Assembly: GCF_009730915.1 (NCBI RefSeq)
Contig: NC_052496.1
Location: forward strand, 295,875-359,874
Reading direction: 5' to 3'
Source of the DNA: Dioscorea cayenensis subsp. rotundata
Lineage: Eukaryota; Streptophyta; Magnoliopsida; Dioscoreales; Dioscoreaceae
DNA length: 64,000 nt
The translations under genes were made by a program, and so were the position numbers. The notes beneath the pieces are model-generated. The model ran no database searches. It was not told the origin of the DNA and was given only the letters and a program-made list of their open reading frames with translations. Positions 44,812-55,654 of this stretch are shown here, piece after piece; position 1 is the stretch's first letter; the number at the start of each line of letters is the position of its first letter.

Positions 44812-45237
44812 TTAATTTGTACTGATCATTATTAATTAAAAAAATTAATATCAATAAATATATATATATATATATAGATAATTAAATGATGATGCTGACC
44901 TGTCAGCGTCCGCAGAGCAATCAAGAGAGGGAATGGAGCAATCAGAGCCATGATAGCAAGTGTTGCACTCACATGAAGGCCTGCCATTAATCATAATTCC
45001 GTCCACAAAAGCACGGCCATGGCCGGAGCATGATATGGCCGCGACGGCTTCGGCTTCTTCCGCCGCCGACTGACTCCACCTGGGCTCCGGCCAAAGTGAG
45101 AAGATGGAGGAGTATGAGAAGAAGAAGAAGAAGAAGTAGACGTTGAAGAATAGAGAAGTGATGAAGAAGATGAGCAGTAGTAGGTTAATGGAGCCAAGCC
45201 TTAGCTCCAAACCTCTACCTCCTGCTCTTGCTCCCAT
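41807..45237 (-). CDS. alliinase-fold aminotransferase, TAR3/4-like (second intact gene)
   Basis: Five exons, complement(41807..42018, 42134..42420, 42517..42833, 42941..43235, 44900..45237), all GT-AG, give 482 residues. The N-terminal hydrophobic segment (~17-46, Phe-rich) is a signal peptide or anchor. It is followed by the six-Cys EGF_alliinase domain (SCSGHG...SCECNTCYHGSDCS), then the PLP domain with SPNNPDG (~260-266), YDYAYYWPH and SSSKLSGHASSRFG (PLP Lys ~307). Exon structure matches the block C gene, with the same intron positions and phases. It differs by a Ser run (~241-248) encoded by a TGA/ATC-type microsatellite at 42722-42750. It is more diverged from the block A-C copies than these are from each other, and has no SAP partner next to it. 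Substrate (Trp/IPA route versus Cys sulfoxide) is undetermined. Confidence 0.9.
42724..42751 (-). repeat. coding microsatellite giving a poly-Ser run
   Basis: A (GAT)n run on the plus strand is read on the minus strand as consecutive Ser codons within exon 3 of the TAR gene. The block A-C copies lack it. Confidence 0.8.
43780..44283. mobile_element. long-TIR fold-back MITE
   Basis: The ~504-bp element folds on itself. GTAAAAATTTTAGGA at the left pairs with the right end, and the match continues through TAAAATTCTAATTAATTTTT, TTGCTGAATTAG and CATTAAACTAAAGTTATTTA to a short loop near 44020. Arms are diverged but alignable over about 200 bp. Flanks show only an imperfect TTTCTT(T)GC repeat as possible target duplication. 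It may be Mutator-related, judging by the long inverted repeats. Confidence 0.7.
44365..44760. mobile_element. near-complete hairpin MITE
   Basis: The 396-bp element has ends GAGTAATGTTATATAGAG and, as reverse complement, GAGTAATGCTATGTGGAG. The inverted match continues through AAGCAAT, GAACCAG, TGATGTGGCTGGT and CAAACGATTTAA to a strong central hairpin around 'GAGCCACACGAGAGAGAG'. It is flanked by ATA/AAT repeats on both sides, so the target duplication is masked by the microsatellite. Confidence 0.75.
44761..44808. repeat. (ATA)n microsatellite
   Basis: About 16 ATA units directly abut the right end of the hairpin MITE in intron 1 of the TAR gene. Confidence 0.9.
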
Positions 45238-47175
45238 TGATTCAATATGAGACTAAAAGAATGTTGTTGTTAATGGCTCCAGTGACCTCTTCTCCACTGG
45301 TTTTTATGCCCATTTGTTTTAGTGCCTTGTTTCTGGTGTTCCTCTGTGCTTTTTTTCTTAACCTGCTTCTTCAACATAATTACATAAATGCCCTTGATTT
45401 GTTAGATTTTTTTTATTTTTTATTTTATTTTATTTGAAAACCACCTTGATGCTGACTCTTTTCCTTGGACAAATCTCATCTCCCTCTTGTAACATTTTGA
45501 TTTGGTTAAGGTGAGTTATTGTTTATTCACTTTATAAAAAAAAATTATAATTATATATTTGTAAAAATAATATATAAAGATTAGTAAAAAGATATTTGAA
45601 ATATAAATAAAATTATATTTAAAATGCATAAATTGCCCTTATAATATGGGTGGTAATCTTTTATTATTGTTATATATATATATAAACAAGTGGCAATAAT
45701 GTGGGCAATTGACTTTATTACATGGGGTCATGTGTTTTGATGACTTATCTACATTGCCAAAACTTAAAAAATAAGTTGAGAATTCTAATTTTTTTATTTA
45801 TTCACATTTTTTTTAATTAAAAAAGCTTTTAACAGATAAGATAACCATGATTAGTTGCTTGAATTAATAGCCTTTGAAAGGGCCAATCTTTGGCATATAT
45901 TTACATGATTATTGTTATTATTTATGAGGTTATATTATATTTTATTTTGTTTTATTTGTATGATTCGATGGCAGATTTAATTATATTTGTGTTGGATTAT
46001 ATTTTTTATTAAAAAAATAAATAATTTATGTTTTATTGGGAGATAAATATTATTTTCTCACTTGAAAGTGTTCTAACATTTTATTTAAATAAAATTATTG
46101 AATTATTTTTTAAAACAATATTAATATTAACAAAAACATTATTATTTAAAAAAAGGTTGGCTCAGTGCTTGATCAGGTTAAGCTAAACTTCGATGATAGA
46201 ACAAGATTCCAATTTGAAAATTAAAATCATGAAGAAGTTGACCAAGATATAATAAAATTTGGGGATTTATATTCTACTCAAAGCTTGACTACTGGAATGA
46301 AATCTTTATTTCCCTTTTTATTTTTTTGAAAAAAAAAAATCACTGAATTGAAATCTCTCGTTATAAGGTAAGACTATTTATGCATCTATGCATATATTTA
46401 TAGTAGACGTATACTTTACCCGAAAAAATATTTTAAAAAATAATTATAGATTTTTTAGATATTATTATGCTTAAATATTTGTTTGCATTATTTATGACAT
46501 TAGCAACATAAAAGTTAATTGAATTCAATAATTTTGTATTAAATATTTTATTAATTTTTTTAAAATTAATTATAGTGATTAAAAAATATTTATTTTGTGA
46601 AAAATATATGCCTGGACATAGTTATTTAATCAAGACTGTTTTTAACCAATATGCAAGTTATAATTAAAAACGGGTATTTATCTTCATTTATATCTATGCA
46701 AATTTAAAAAATTTTAAAGCATCGAAATATAGAAAATTAAAAGATGATAGGTATAGAAACTTTAAATTCTAAATGTATTTCTCAAATGTGATAATTGATT
46801 TTAATTTTTTTAATGAGTTGTAAAAAAAATTGTGATATATATTATTGTAATTTTTTTTTAAAAAAAGTTATTTTATTTGTATTTGTTTTATTCATTTCTC
46901 ATAATAACTTGTAAATTATGGTATTATTTAATTAATTAAAATATTTTATTTATTTTTTAAATTATATCTGTATGTAATATCACGTTACAATCATCATTGT
47001 TAAAAAAAAACTTTCCAGAGTGAGGCATGAAAATTTGACTAGTTATAATATAAATAAATGTATATATCTTTATTAAAAAATGTCGTTGTCATTACAATAT
47101 TTTTATCAATTAATAAAGCTGGTCCAGGCATTGAATCGCCTGCCAAAATTGACCAAAATAGCATGAATATATAGC
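45238..47175. other. AT-rich intergenic DNA
   Basis: No supported gene. The first few hundred bases are the probable promoter of the minus-strand TAR gene. The rest is AT-rich with short A/T runs. Confidence 0.5.
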
Positions 47176-47183
47176 CTAATGAA

Positions 47184-47791
47184 TAGAATTGTCAAAATGG
47201 GCCTAACCCGTGGGGCCGGCCCTCCCCGCCAACAAAAATTGACGGGTTGAGTTAGTCTTTTGTAGGTCCGTTTGGAAGTGGGCCAAAACAGATCAACCCG
47301 TTTGGGTTAGGGTTATGGGCGGGGCGAGGCGGGACGGGCTAGCCCGCCCCTTTAATTTACTAAAAAAAAATTTAAAAAAAAAAAGATTAAATGAGGAAAA
47401 ATGTTTTAGGTGCTTTATATAACACAATAATTATGATGGAAATTTTTGAATGTTGGGTTAATTGGTTAATTTGCTTGGATATGTTGTTATTTACTTGTTT
47501 TATTATTTTTAGTTGTGTGATTTATTATAACCTCATATGTAAAATATTTTTTGAAATATGTGTTTTGTATTATGTTTTGTGCCTTAATAAATATCTTTTG
47601 GTTTGTTAAAAAAAATAATTAATATATAAAATATATAATTTTTAAATATTTTATATTTTTTGTGGGCCGCCCTGCCCAACTCGGCAACCCAAGGTGGGTT
47701 GGGTCGGGTTGGCATTTTGCTAACCAGCCAAATGACGGGTTTTGATAGCCCACGGGCCGGCCCGCTCAGCCGGCCCGTTTTGACAGGTCTA
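47184..47791. mobile_element. non-autonomous hAT-type element
   Basis: A 608-bp element with terminal inverted repeats TAGAATTGTCAAAATGGG (left) and TAGACCTGTCAAAACGGG (right, reverse complement), 15 of 18 matching, flanked by an exact 8-bp duplication CTAATGAA (47176-47183 and 47792-47799). Subterminal regions are rich in GGGCCGG/GGCGGG words and the middle is AT-rich. No transposase. Confidence 0.85.
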
Positions 47792-47799
47792 CTAATGAA

Positions 47800-48190
47800 T
47801 GATTTCAATATTTTTATTCATTTAAATTTATTTTACATCTTATAAAATTTGTGATTTTTGGAAGGGAAAGCAACAATAATAACACAAACAACTAAGCCAG
47901 AAATTTGAAAAGAATCCTAACAACATTCACTAGAAATGAATATAACAAACAATAAAAAAAACAACAACGGCATAAACCAAACCAAATTAAAATATACAAA
48001 ACAAGGAAAAACAACAACAACAAGAGACAAACTTCAAGGGTGCCATGATAATGGTCAAATTATACTATGAAAAGAAAATTATACAATTATATATACATTG
48101 TGTAACTTTAAATCCTGATTCCGTTATAAGGATAAAGAAAGTTGGATATGTTCCCTTCTCTTTCTTAATAAATAAAAAGAATTAATAAAT
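47800..48190. other. intergenic sequence, A-rich
   Basis: An A-rich stretch with CAACAA words on the plus strand. No gene or bounded element seen. Confidence 0.5.
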
Positions 48191-48191
48191 T

Positions 48192-51100
48192 AGGGTTTTG
48201 TAACTTGCACATCTTATAGGTTACATCTTTCTCATATTTATATATAAAATAGGGTTACATGTTTATAGCTTACAATCAACGTTGATACATATCCTATAAT
48301 TATGTGATATGATTTGATTTCTCACCAACTATACATGGATCCTAATTATCTTAGCATCCCCCGTCAATCACAACTAATGAAGATTGAGATTGCGCTTGAA
48401 ATTCTTCTGTAGATGTACAGGCAATGGCTTTGTAAAGCCATCTGCCACTTGATCTTGTGAAGGGATGAATCAAATGTCAAGAACCCTGCGTGTAACTTGT
48501 TCTCGGACAAAATGGAAATCCACCTTAATGTGCTTGGTCCTGGTATGGAAGACAGGGTTCGTTGACAAGTAGGTGGCAGCAAGATTGTCACACCATAAGC
48601 ATGCCGTCCGAGATTGAAATACACCGTGTTCACGAAGTAACGACTGTACCCAAACAATCTCCGCCGTAGCATTCGCAAGTGCTTTATATTCTGCTTTTGT
48701 GCTAGATCGAGGGACTGTTACTTGCTTGTGTGCACTCCACGAGATCAAGTTGGATCCAAAGAAAACAGTAAAGCCACCTGTAGACCTCCTATCATCAGGA
48801 CATCCCACCCAAACAGCGTCGGAAAAGGCACTCACCAATGAGGAAGAGCCTGTGCCAATAATGTCATCAACATAAATGAGAACATAGATAGTAGTCACAC
48901 CATTGTTATAAATAAATAAGGAAGTGTCAGCGCGAGACGACTTGAACCTAAGTTCCTGTAGCTTTGAGCTCAGTCTAGCATACCAAGCTCGTGGTGCCTG
49001 TTTTAAACCATACAGAGCCTTATGCAGCTTGCACATAGGATGCGATTGCTTTGAGTCTGTGTACCCAGGAGGTTGAAACATAAAAACTTCCTCTTCCAGA
49101 ACACCATACAAAAACACGTTATGAACATCCAATTACTGCAAGTCCTAACCACGTCATACAACAATGGAGAGAACCAAGCGAATTGTAGCAGGTTTAACCA
49201 CTGGGCTGAAGGTATCCTCATAATCAATACCATAACGCTGTCGATATCCTTTTGCCACTAGACGAGCTTTGTATCTGTCGATGCTGCCATCCGGCTTGTG
49301 CTTAACCTTGTAAACCCACTTGCAGTCTATGATGTTTTGACCGCGAGTGGGATGAACAAGACTCCATGTACCATTCTTCTGAAGTGCTTCAAATTCCTTG
49401 TCCATAGCATGCTTCCAATTCGGATCTTCCAACGCCATATCAAGCGACTCCGGTTCACGGGTAGCACTATACCCATAACAAATAGTGCCATCTGTGAATG
49501 TACGAGGCACTCGGATGTTGTCATGGAGACGTGTCATCATGTGGTGAGTGCGTCCATGTGGGGTAGGCGATACAACAGGAGATGCAGATGCTTCAGGAGC
49601 ACTCAACGCTGCACTAGCCCTAGACTCGGCAGGCACTACCGCTTCCTGCCCATAAGATAGTTCCGTGCCAGTAGGTGCAGACGGGGCCAAGCCCAGCCCA
49701 GTCATTTCATCTTGCACACCCGGAGGCACAACAGCTACAGTGTTAGGCACGTTCGCCTCACCAAGTGCAGGGACAACCTGTGGCTGCACAAAAAAAAACT
49801 AGGCTGCACAACAACATGAACATTAGTAGGTTCATTAGTCACATGGCCATGATCAATACCCGGAACAGTTGGAAAAGAATAGTTTCTGATAGGATACGAG
49901 AACCATTCATGCACAAAGAAGTGGCAAAGGGAAATACTCCTTCATCGAAAACATCACGGGAGATGTATATACGACTAGATGTTAGATCAAGACACTTATA
50001 GCCCTAATATTGAGTACTATAGCCGAGAAATACACATCGGCGAGAGCGAAACTGAAGTTTGCGAGCATTGTAGGCTCGAAGATGAGGCCAACACGCACAC
50101 CCAAAAACCTTTAAGGAGGAATAATCAGGTTTGATGTTGAATAATTTTTTCTAATGGAGTGGAATTGTGGATAACTTTACTTGGTAGCCGATTGAGTACT
50201 ATAGCCGAGAAATACACATCGGCGAGAGCGAAACTGAAGTTTGAGAACATTGTAGGCTCGAAGATGAGGCCAACACGTACACCCAAAAACCTTTAAGGAG
50301 GAATAATTAGGTTTGAGGTTGAACAATTTTTCTAGTGGAGTGGAATTGTGGATAACAACATTACAGGAGTTGTATATACGACCAGATGTTAGATCAAGAC
50401 ACTTATAGCTAGCCCTTATATTGAGTACTATAGCCGAGAAATACACATCGACGAGAGCGAAACTGAAGTTTGCGAGCATTGTAGGCTTGAAGATGAGGCC
50501 AACACGCACACCCAAAAACCTTTAAGGAGGAATAATCAGGTTTGATGTTGAACAATTTTTCTAGTGGAGTGGAATTGTGGATAACTTTACTTGGTAGCCG
50601 ATTGATGAGGTAACTGGCAGTGCTAAAGGCTTCATCCCAAAACTTGAGGGGAACACCCGAAAGGGCAAGAAAAGCTAAATCAGTTTCGACGATGTGCCGA
50701 TGCTTTCGTTCAGCTGCACCGTTTTGTTGAGGTGTGTGAGGACAAGAAACACAATGAGCAATGCCAAGTTGATTAAAAAATGAATGCAACTTGTGATACT
50801 CACCCCCCCCCCCAATCAGTTTGCATGCAAAGAATCTTCCTATCAAGTTGTTTTTCAACAAGAGTTTGAAAATGAACAAATGTGCGAAAAACATCAGCCT
50901 TACTTTTAAGAGAAAATACCCAAATAAACTTGTTGAAATCATCAAGAAAACTCACACAATATTTTAAACCCCCAGCAGAAGTAAGAGCAGGACCCCATAC
51001 ATCGGAATAGACAAGTGCTAATGGAGACAACAAAAGTTCATAAGAATTAGTGTAAGGTAACTGATGACTTTTAGCCTGTTGATATGAATCACAGACCGAC

Positions 51101-51928
51101 ATATTATTGGAACTATTGGAACAAGGAAGATTATTTAGACTAAGAACACGACAAACTATAAAAAGCGACGGATGACCGAGACGATTATGCCATCTTTCTT
51201 GAGTGGGTGTGGCAACAAAATAGGAATGCTTGGAGGACGCTGATGATGAACTCTATAGGAGGGGATAGAGGCCACCCCGACATTCCCCGCGAAAAAGTGT
51301 TCTCTTCATTTCCCTATCCTTAATAAGAAAATGGTCAGGATGATATTCAAGAAAGACATTGTTATCAGAGGTTAAACGATGTACGAAAACAAGATTTTTC
51401 TTGGCATTAGGAACATGAAGAATATGTTTCAAGGATAAAGTTTGATCGGGGGTATTAATCGATGAATGACCAATATGACTAATAAACACACTTGCACCAT
51501 TTGCAGTGTGTACCTGATCACGACCATGATATCTGTCACGGACCGTCAGCTTATAGAGCTCACTAGTGATGTGGTAGGTGGCACCCGTGTCGGCGTAGGA
51601 GTGATTGATGTAGTTGTAGGGCATGGTGTTGATGTAGTTAGCCACACGATCATCCTTTGCCTAGTAGGGTTTTGTAACTTGCACACCTTACAAGTTGCAT
51701 CCTTCTCATATTTATATATAAAATAGATTAGGGTTTTGTAACTTGCACACCTTACAAGTTGCGTCCTTCTCATATTTATATATAAAATAGAGTTACATGT
51801 TTATGGCTTACAATCAATGTTGATACATATCCTATAATTATGTGATATGATTTGGTTTTTTACCAACTTTACATGAATGTGATATAATTTAGTTTTTTAC
51901 CAACTATACATGGATCCTAATTATCTTA
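48192..51928 (-). mobile_element. broken Ty1/copia LTR retrotransposon
   Basis: A minus-strand fossil. Related LTR sequences flank it: about 48192-48357 (3' LTR) and about 51666-51928 (5' LTR, longer because of short internal duplications). A purine-rich tract precedes the 3' LTR. Inside, in copia order, are protease with a DTGA motif and the GAG-pre-integrase region, integrase, reverse transcriptase and RNase H. GAG is essentially missing. The element is broken, with roughly half a dozen or more interruptions and losses, and is not expected to be active. LTR difference judged by eye is some 7-8%, suggesting insertion a few million years ago under commonly used plant rates. This is a rough estimate. 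Confidence 0.88.
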
Positions 51929-52205
51929 AAAATAAATTTGTGGTTTATCTACTAAAAAAAAAGAGAGAGTTGGATATAATCCAGTGCATCCCAATGAAGA
52001 TTATTTCTTTTTAATATTTTAATATATTTTTTTTCACTCTAAACTCACATGTAATTATATATTTTACTAGGGTAACATTGAAAAAGAGTTGAATACTTTT
52101 TTTTTTTTAGAACACTCAAACATTACTAGGGTAACATTAAAAAAGAGTTGAATACTTTTTTTTTTCAGAACACTCAAATATTACTAGGGTAACATTGAAA
52201 AAGAG

Positions 52206-52240
<35 letters not shown>

Positions 52241-52980
52241 TATATATTTTAGAACATTCAAATATTACTAGGGTAACAAAAAAACACTTTTATTTTTTGA
52301 AAATAACAATAAAGCATAAATTTAGTCAAAAAAATATATCTTTTATTATAATTATGACTAAAAATGAAGTACATCTTCTCAAAATATCTACTAGGTTTTA
52401 CTGGTCCTCAAAATATTTATTAGTTTTTACAAGAAAAAGAGATAACTGTTATTATCGCAAAAAAAAGTCAGTTAATAAAATTGTGATTTTTATTTTATTT
52501 TATGTTAAAGAAAATATTGAGACTTGTGTGTAGAATGTTTTTGTTGGATATGGCATTTTTTTTTATTATTTACATTCGTTTCCACAAATTGTTTTGAGCA
52601 AGGTTTAATTTTTTAAAAATTTTATACAATAAAAATGTTTTAGCCCAAATTAATTGTTATTGTAACCATCCAAAATATATTAAACAAAAATAAAATGATT
52701 GCAGGTATAAAGACATGACATGTAGTATATGCATATAAAAAGTTTGAGCACATTGAAAAGAAGTCATGAAGTATAACAAATCTTAACAAATCTTGTAGAA
52801 AATGACCACTCAAATGGATTATTTTTATGCAACCGGGGAGCTAGAAAATGACAAAGGGGTAAACAAAAATTAGCAAATCAAAGTTAAAATATTTACAATT
52901 GATATATAATAAAAATAAACAAGTACTATATCTACTTTTTAAAAGAAAATATCTTTTACTTAAATAAGTAGTAAAAAAAA
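51929..52980. other. AT-rich intergenic DNA with a minisatellite
   Basis: Apart from the minisatellite at 52065-52278, nothing is recognised. No supported gene. Confidence 0.5.
52065..52278. repeat. ~57-bp tandem repeat, about four copies
   Basis: 'ACTAGGGTAACATTGAAAAA' recurs at about 52065, 52125, 52183 and (partial) 52266, separated by T-runs and 'AGAACACTCAAA'. One copy carries an expanded (AT)n run. Confidence 0.85.
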
Positions 52981-55535
52981 GTGGTAATTGCCAAAAACCC
53001 CTTAACAATTTTCTTTATGGACAATTACCCCTCCTAACTTTTAGTATCCTCAAAAAATCCCTCTTTTTTCCTCAACTGACTTTTCAACCCATTATGCATC
53101 TAACGGATAGAAACAGAATTAATTAAAATTTTCATGGACAATATTACCCTTGCTTGGGAAGTTGTGGACAACCACTATATAGTGCGAAATGACCATCATG
53201 CCCATCATGTAACCACTTTGACACTTGAGAAGATAAAACTAGAAAGTAAACAGGTTTTTTTTAGTATTCATCTTTATTAGCGAAACTTTTTTCCTCTCTT
53301 CGGCCTTTCATCTACTTGCAAGAGAGGACCTGCACTTCTTTCCCTTGTTCTCCAAGCGTTTGATCCCCAAAGATACTGTGTTATGGAGAAAATAGTTACT
53401 AGAAGCAAGCTTCCTTAGTACCTATGTTGTCATTCCTCGAACGCAATGAGGTGAACTTTGCTCTCCTCTCATTTCTTTTCTCCTTCTTACCGAGTCTTGG
53501 ATGCATTCTTTGGCTTTCAATACTGACCTTGGACCTCCACTGTCAACTTAACTTCCTTCTCATGTTGGTAAGCTTCTTTCTTTTTCTAGTTTCTGATCTT
53601 CCTTCTTGCTTTAGAAACTATGGATTCCTATTCAAGTCTATGCTCCAACAATGGGAATGGAAGAAGGACCACCTTCGATGGATTCTGATTTCAAGTCCTT
53701 GTTCAATGTTGATGGGTCACTGGGCTTACAATAAATCATTAAGAATTTGTGTTATAGTTTTACCTTATATGTTAATTCGTATATGATTAAGTTTAGTAGT
53801 TTCTGTTTAATAGTTTTGGGTTGTTGTTTACGAATACGCTTTTTACGTTTAACTATCTTGTTTCCGTTTATCAATCCTGGTTTATGTTTAAGTTAACACG
53901 TTTCCGTTTAATAGTCTTGGTTTTTGTTTAACAACAGTTGTTTTTTTTTGTTTAAATTACCTTGTTTCCATTTATCAATCCAGGTTTGTGTTTAAGCTAA
54001 CGCGCTCATCCATTGCAACATAGATCACATAAAAACGATCACATGGGAAGCAACAATAACCATTCAAATCGATTCTAGCCAAAATCAAACAACCAAAATT
54101 ACTAACAAATCAATAAAATGATCCAACAAAGATTCGATCTTCAAAGTCAAATACCAAAGCCATCACCAAATCAATTAAACAAAATAGAAAACACAAGAAC
54201 AAGAACTTTAGGGAATCGGAACGTAAAAGAGTTACCTTTTCATAGATATATGGATCAATCTCTCCGGCTCCGAGTTGAATGAGGCGGCTTAGAGAAATGA
54301 TGCAGCTTTTCGCCTCCCAGCTTTGCAAAGCGAAGGATTAAATGCTCATTTGCATATTACCCCCTCAAATAATCTCTAATTCTCAATTAATTCTTGTTCA
54401 CAACCTCTCTCTCTCTCTCTATCTCTCTCTTTTTTCGTTTCTTTAGTATTAAATGATCATCTAATTTATCAGATTATTTGCATATTACCCCCTCAAATCC
54501 TCTCTAATTCTCAATTAATTTTTGTTCTATAAACTTTAGACTATTTTACCGTAATCCTTCAAATCATACAAATTTCTATCAATATTTCCCTTTAAATTTA
54601 AAAATTATTATCCCCTCAAATCCTCTCTAATTCTTAATTAATCCTTGTTCGGGTTTCAAAATTATCTTTATTTAAAATATGATTTAATGAAATGTGAATT
54701 TGAATATGAGTTGTTAGAAGTTGAAGAAGTAAATTAAATATAAAGATAAATTTTATGTTTTACGTTTAACAATAGTTGTTTTTGTTTAAGTTATCTTGTT
54801 TCCCTCTATCAATCACAGTTTCCGTTTAATTTAACACGTTTCCGTGTAACAATCTCGGTCACTGTTTAAGTTTACTCGTTTATATTTATCTAATTACGTT
54901 AAAGCACATTGTTAAATGTTTTACTTTTAATTTGTTGGGTTTCAATAGTTTTACAATATATGTTAATGCGTATCTGATTAAGTTTACTAGTTTGAGCTTA
55001 ATAGTTTTGGTTTCTATTTATGAATACATTTTTTACATTTAACAATAGTTTTTTGGTTTAAGTTATCTTGTTTCTGTTTAAGTTAACACGTTTCCGTTTA
55101 ATAATCTTGGTTTCTGTTTAATAATAATTATTTTTGTTTAAATTACCTTGTTTCCGTTTAATTATCTGGATTTGTGTTTAAGCTAACGTATTCCCAACAA
55201 TCAGCCCCATGGTAAACATTCCAATAATTTCAAATTTATCTATACAAAAAAATGGACATAAATCGAATGAATAGGAATTAAAAAAAGACACACACATGTA
55301 CCAATTCAAAATCTCCAAGGGGATCGACATAGGCCCTAAATCGGTCCTCCATCTCAAGCCTCTTCCTTCCTCTCTTACAAAACACCTCATACCTCTCACC
55401 CTCCTCATCCTCCTTCCGCCCCATCAGATTTCTTCGGTTCTCCAAAGCACAGCACATCCCCCATCGGTATATCGATCATCGCCGATCTCATCTGGGAAGT
55501 TTTGAAACTGTTAGGGGGTAAAAATTAATTTTCCC
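52981..55535. mobile_element. non-autonomous Mutator-like element (MULE)
   Basis: A 2555-bp element with similar inverted ends, GTGGTAATTGCCAAAAACCC and, as reverse complement, GGGAAAATTAATTTTTACCC, both followed by CCTAACARTTT-like sequence. It is flanked by an exact 9-bp duplication TAAAAAAAA (52972-52980 and 55536-55544). The 9-bp size fits Mutator-type elements, although the A-rich target weakens that evidence. Internally, runs of 'GTTTCCGTTTAA' and 'GTTAACACGTTTCCG' words form two related clusters (about 53760-54005 and 54755-55192). No MURA-like transposase. Short minus-strand frames (54110-54328, 55178-55408) could be captured gene pieces but I do not recognise them. Confidence 0.7.
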
Positions 55536-55654
55536 TAAAAAAAATGATGTTAAATTCCTAATCGTCCTCTACATTAAATGAAATTTTTAGTTTTTTATTT
55601 TATTTTTTAATGTATTGAATAGAATTTTAACTTATATATCTTTAAAAATGTTTG

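Larger units (their letters stand above)
43236..44899 (-). other. intron 1 of the second TAR gene
   Basis: A 1.66-kb intron holding two fold-back MITEs (43780-44283 and 44365-44760) and a (AAT)n microsatellite. Outside these it is AT- and T-rich. Confidence 0.75.

Noticed and set aside
53424-53786. 120-codon plus-strand frame with hydrophobic segments
   Set aside because: It lies inside the Mutator-like element, is Leu/Phe-rich from pyrimidine-rich DNA, and shows no recognisable motif. At most it is a captured fragment.
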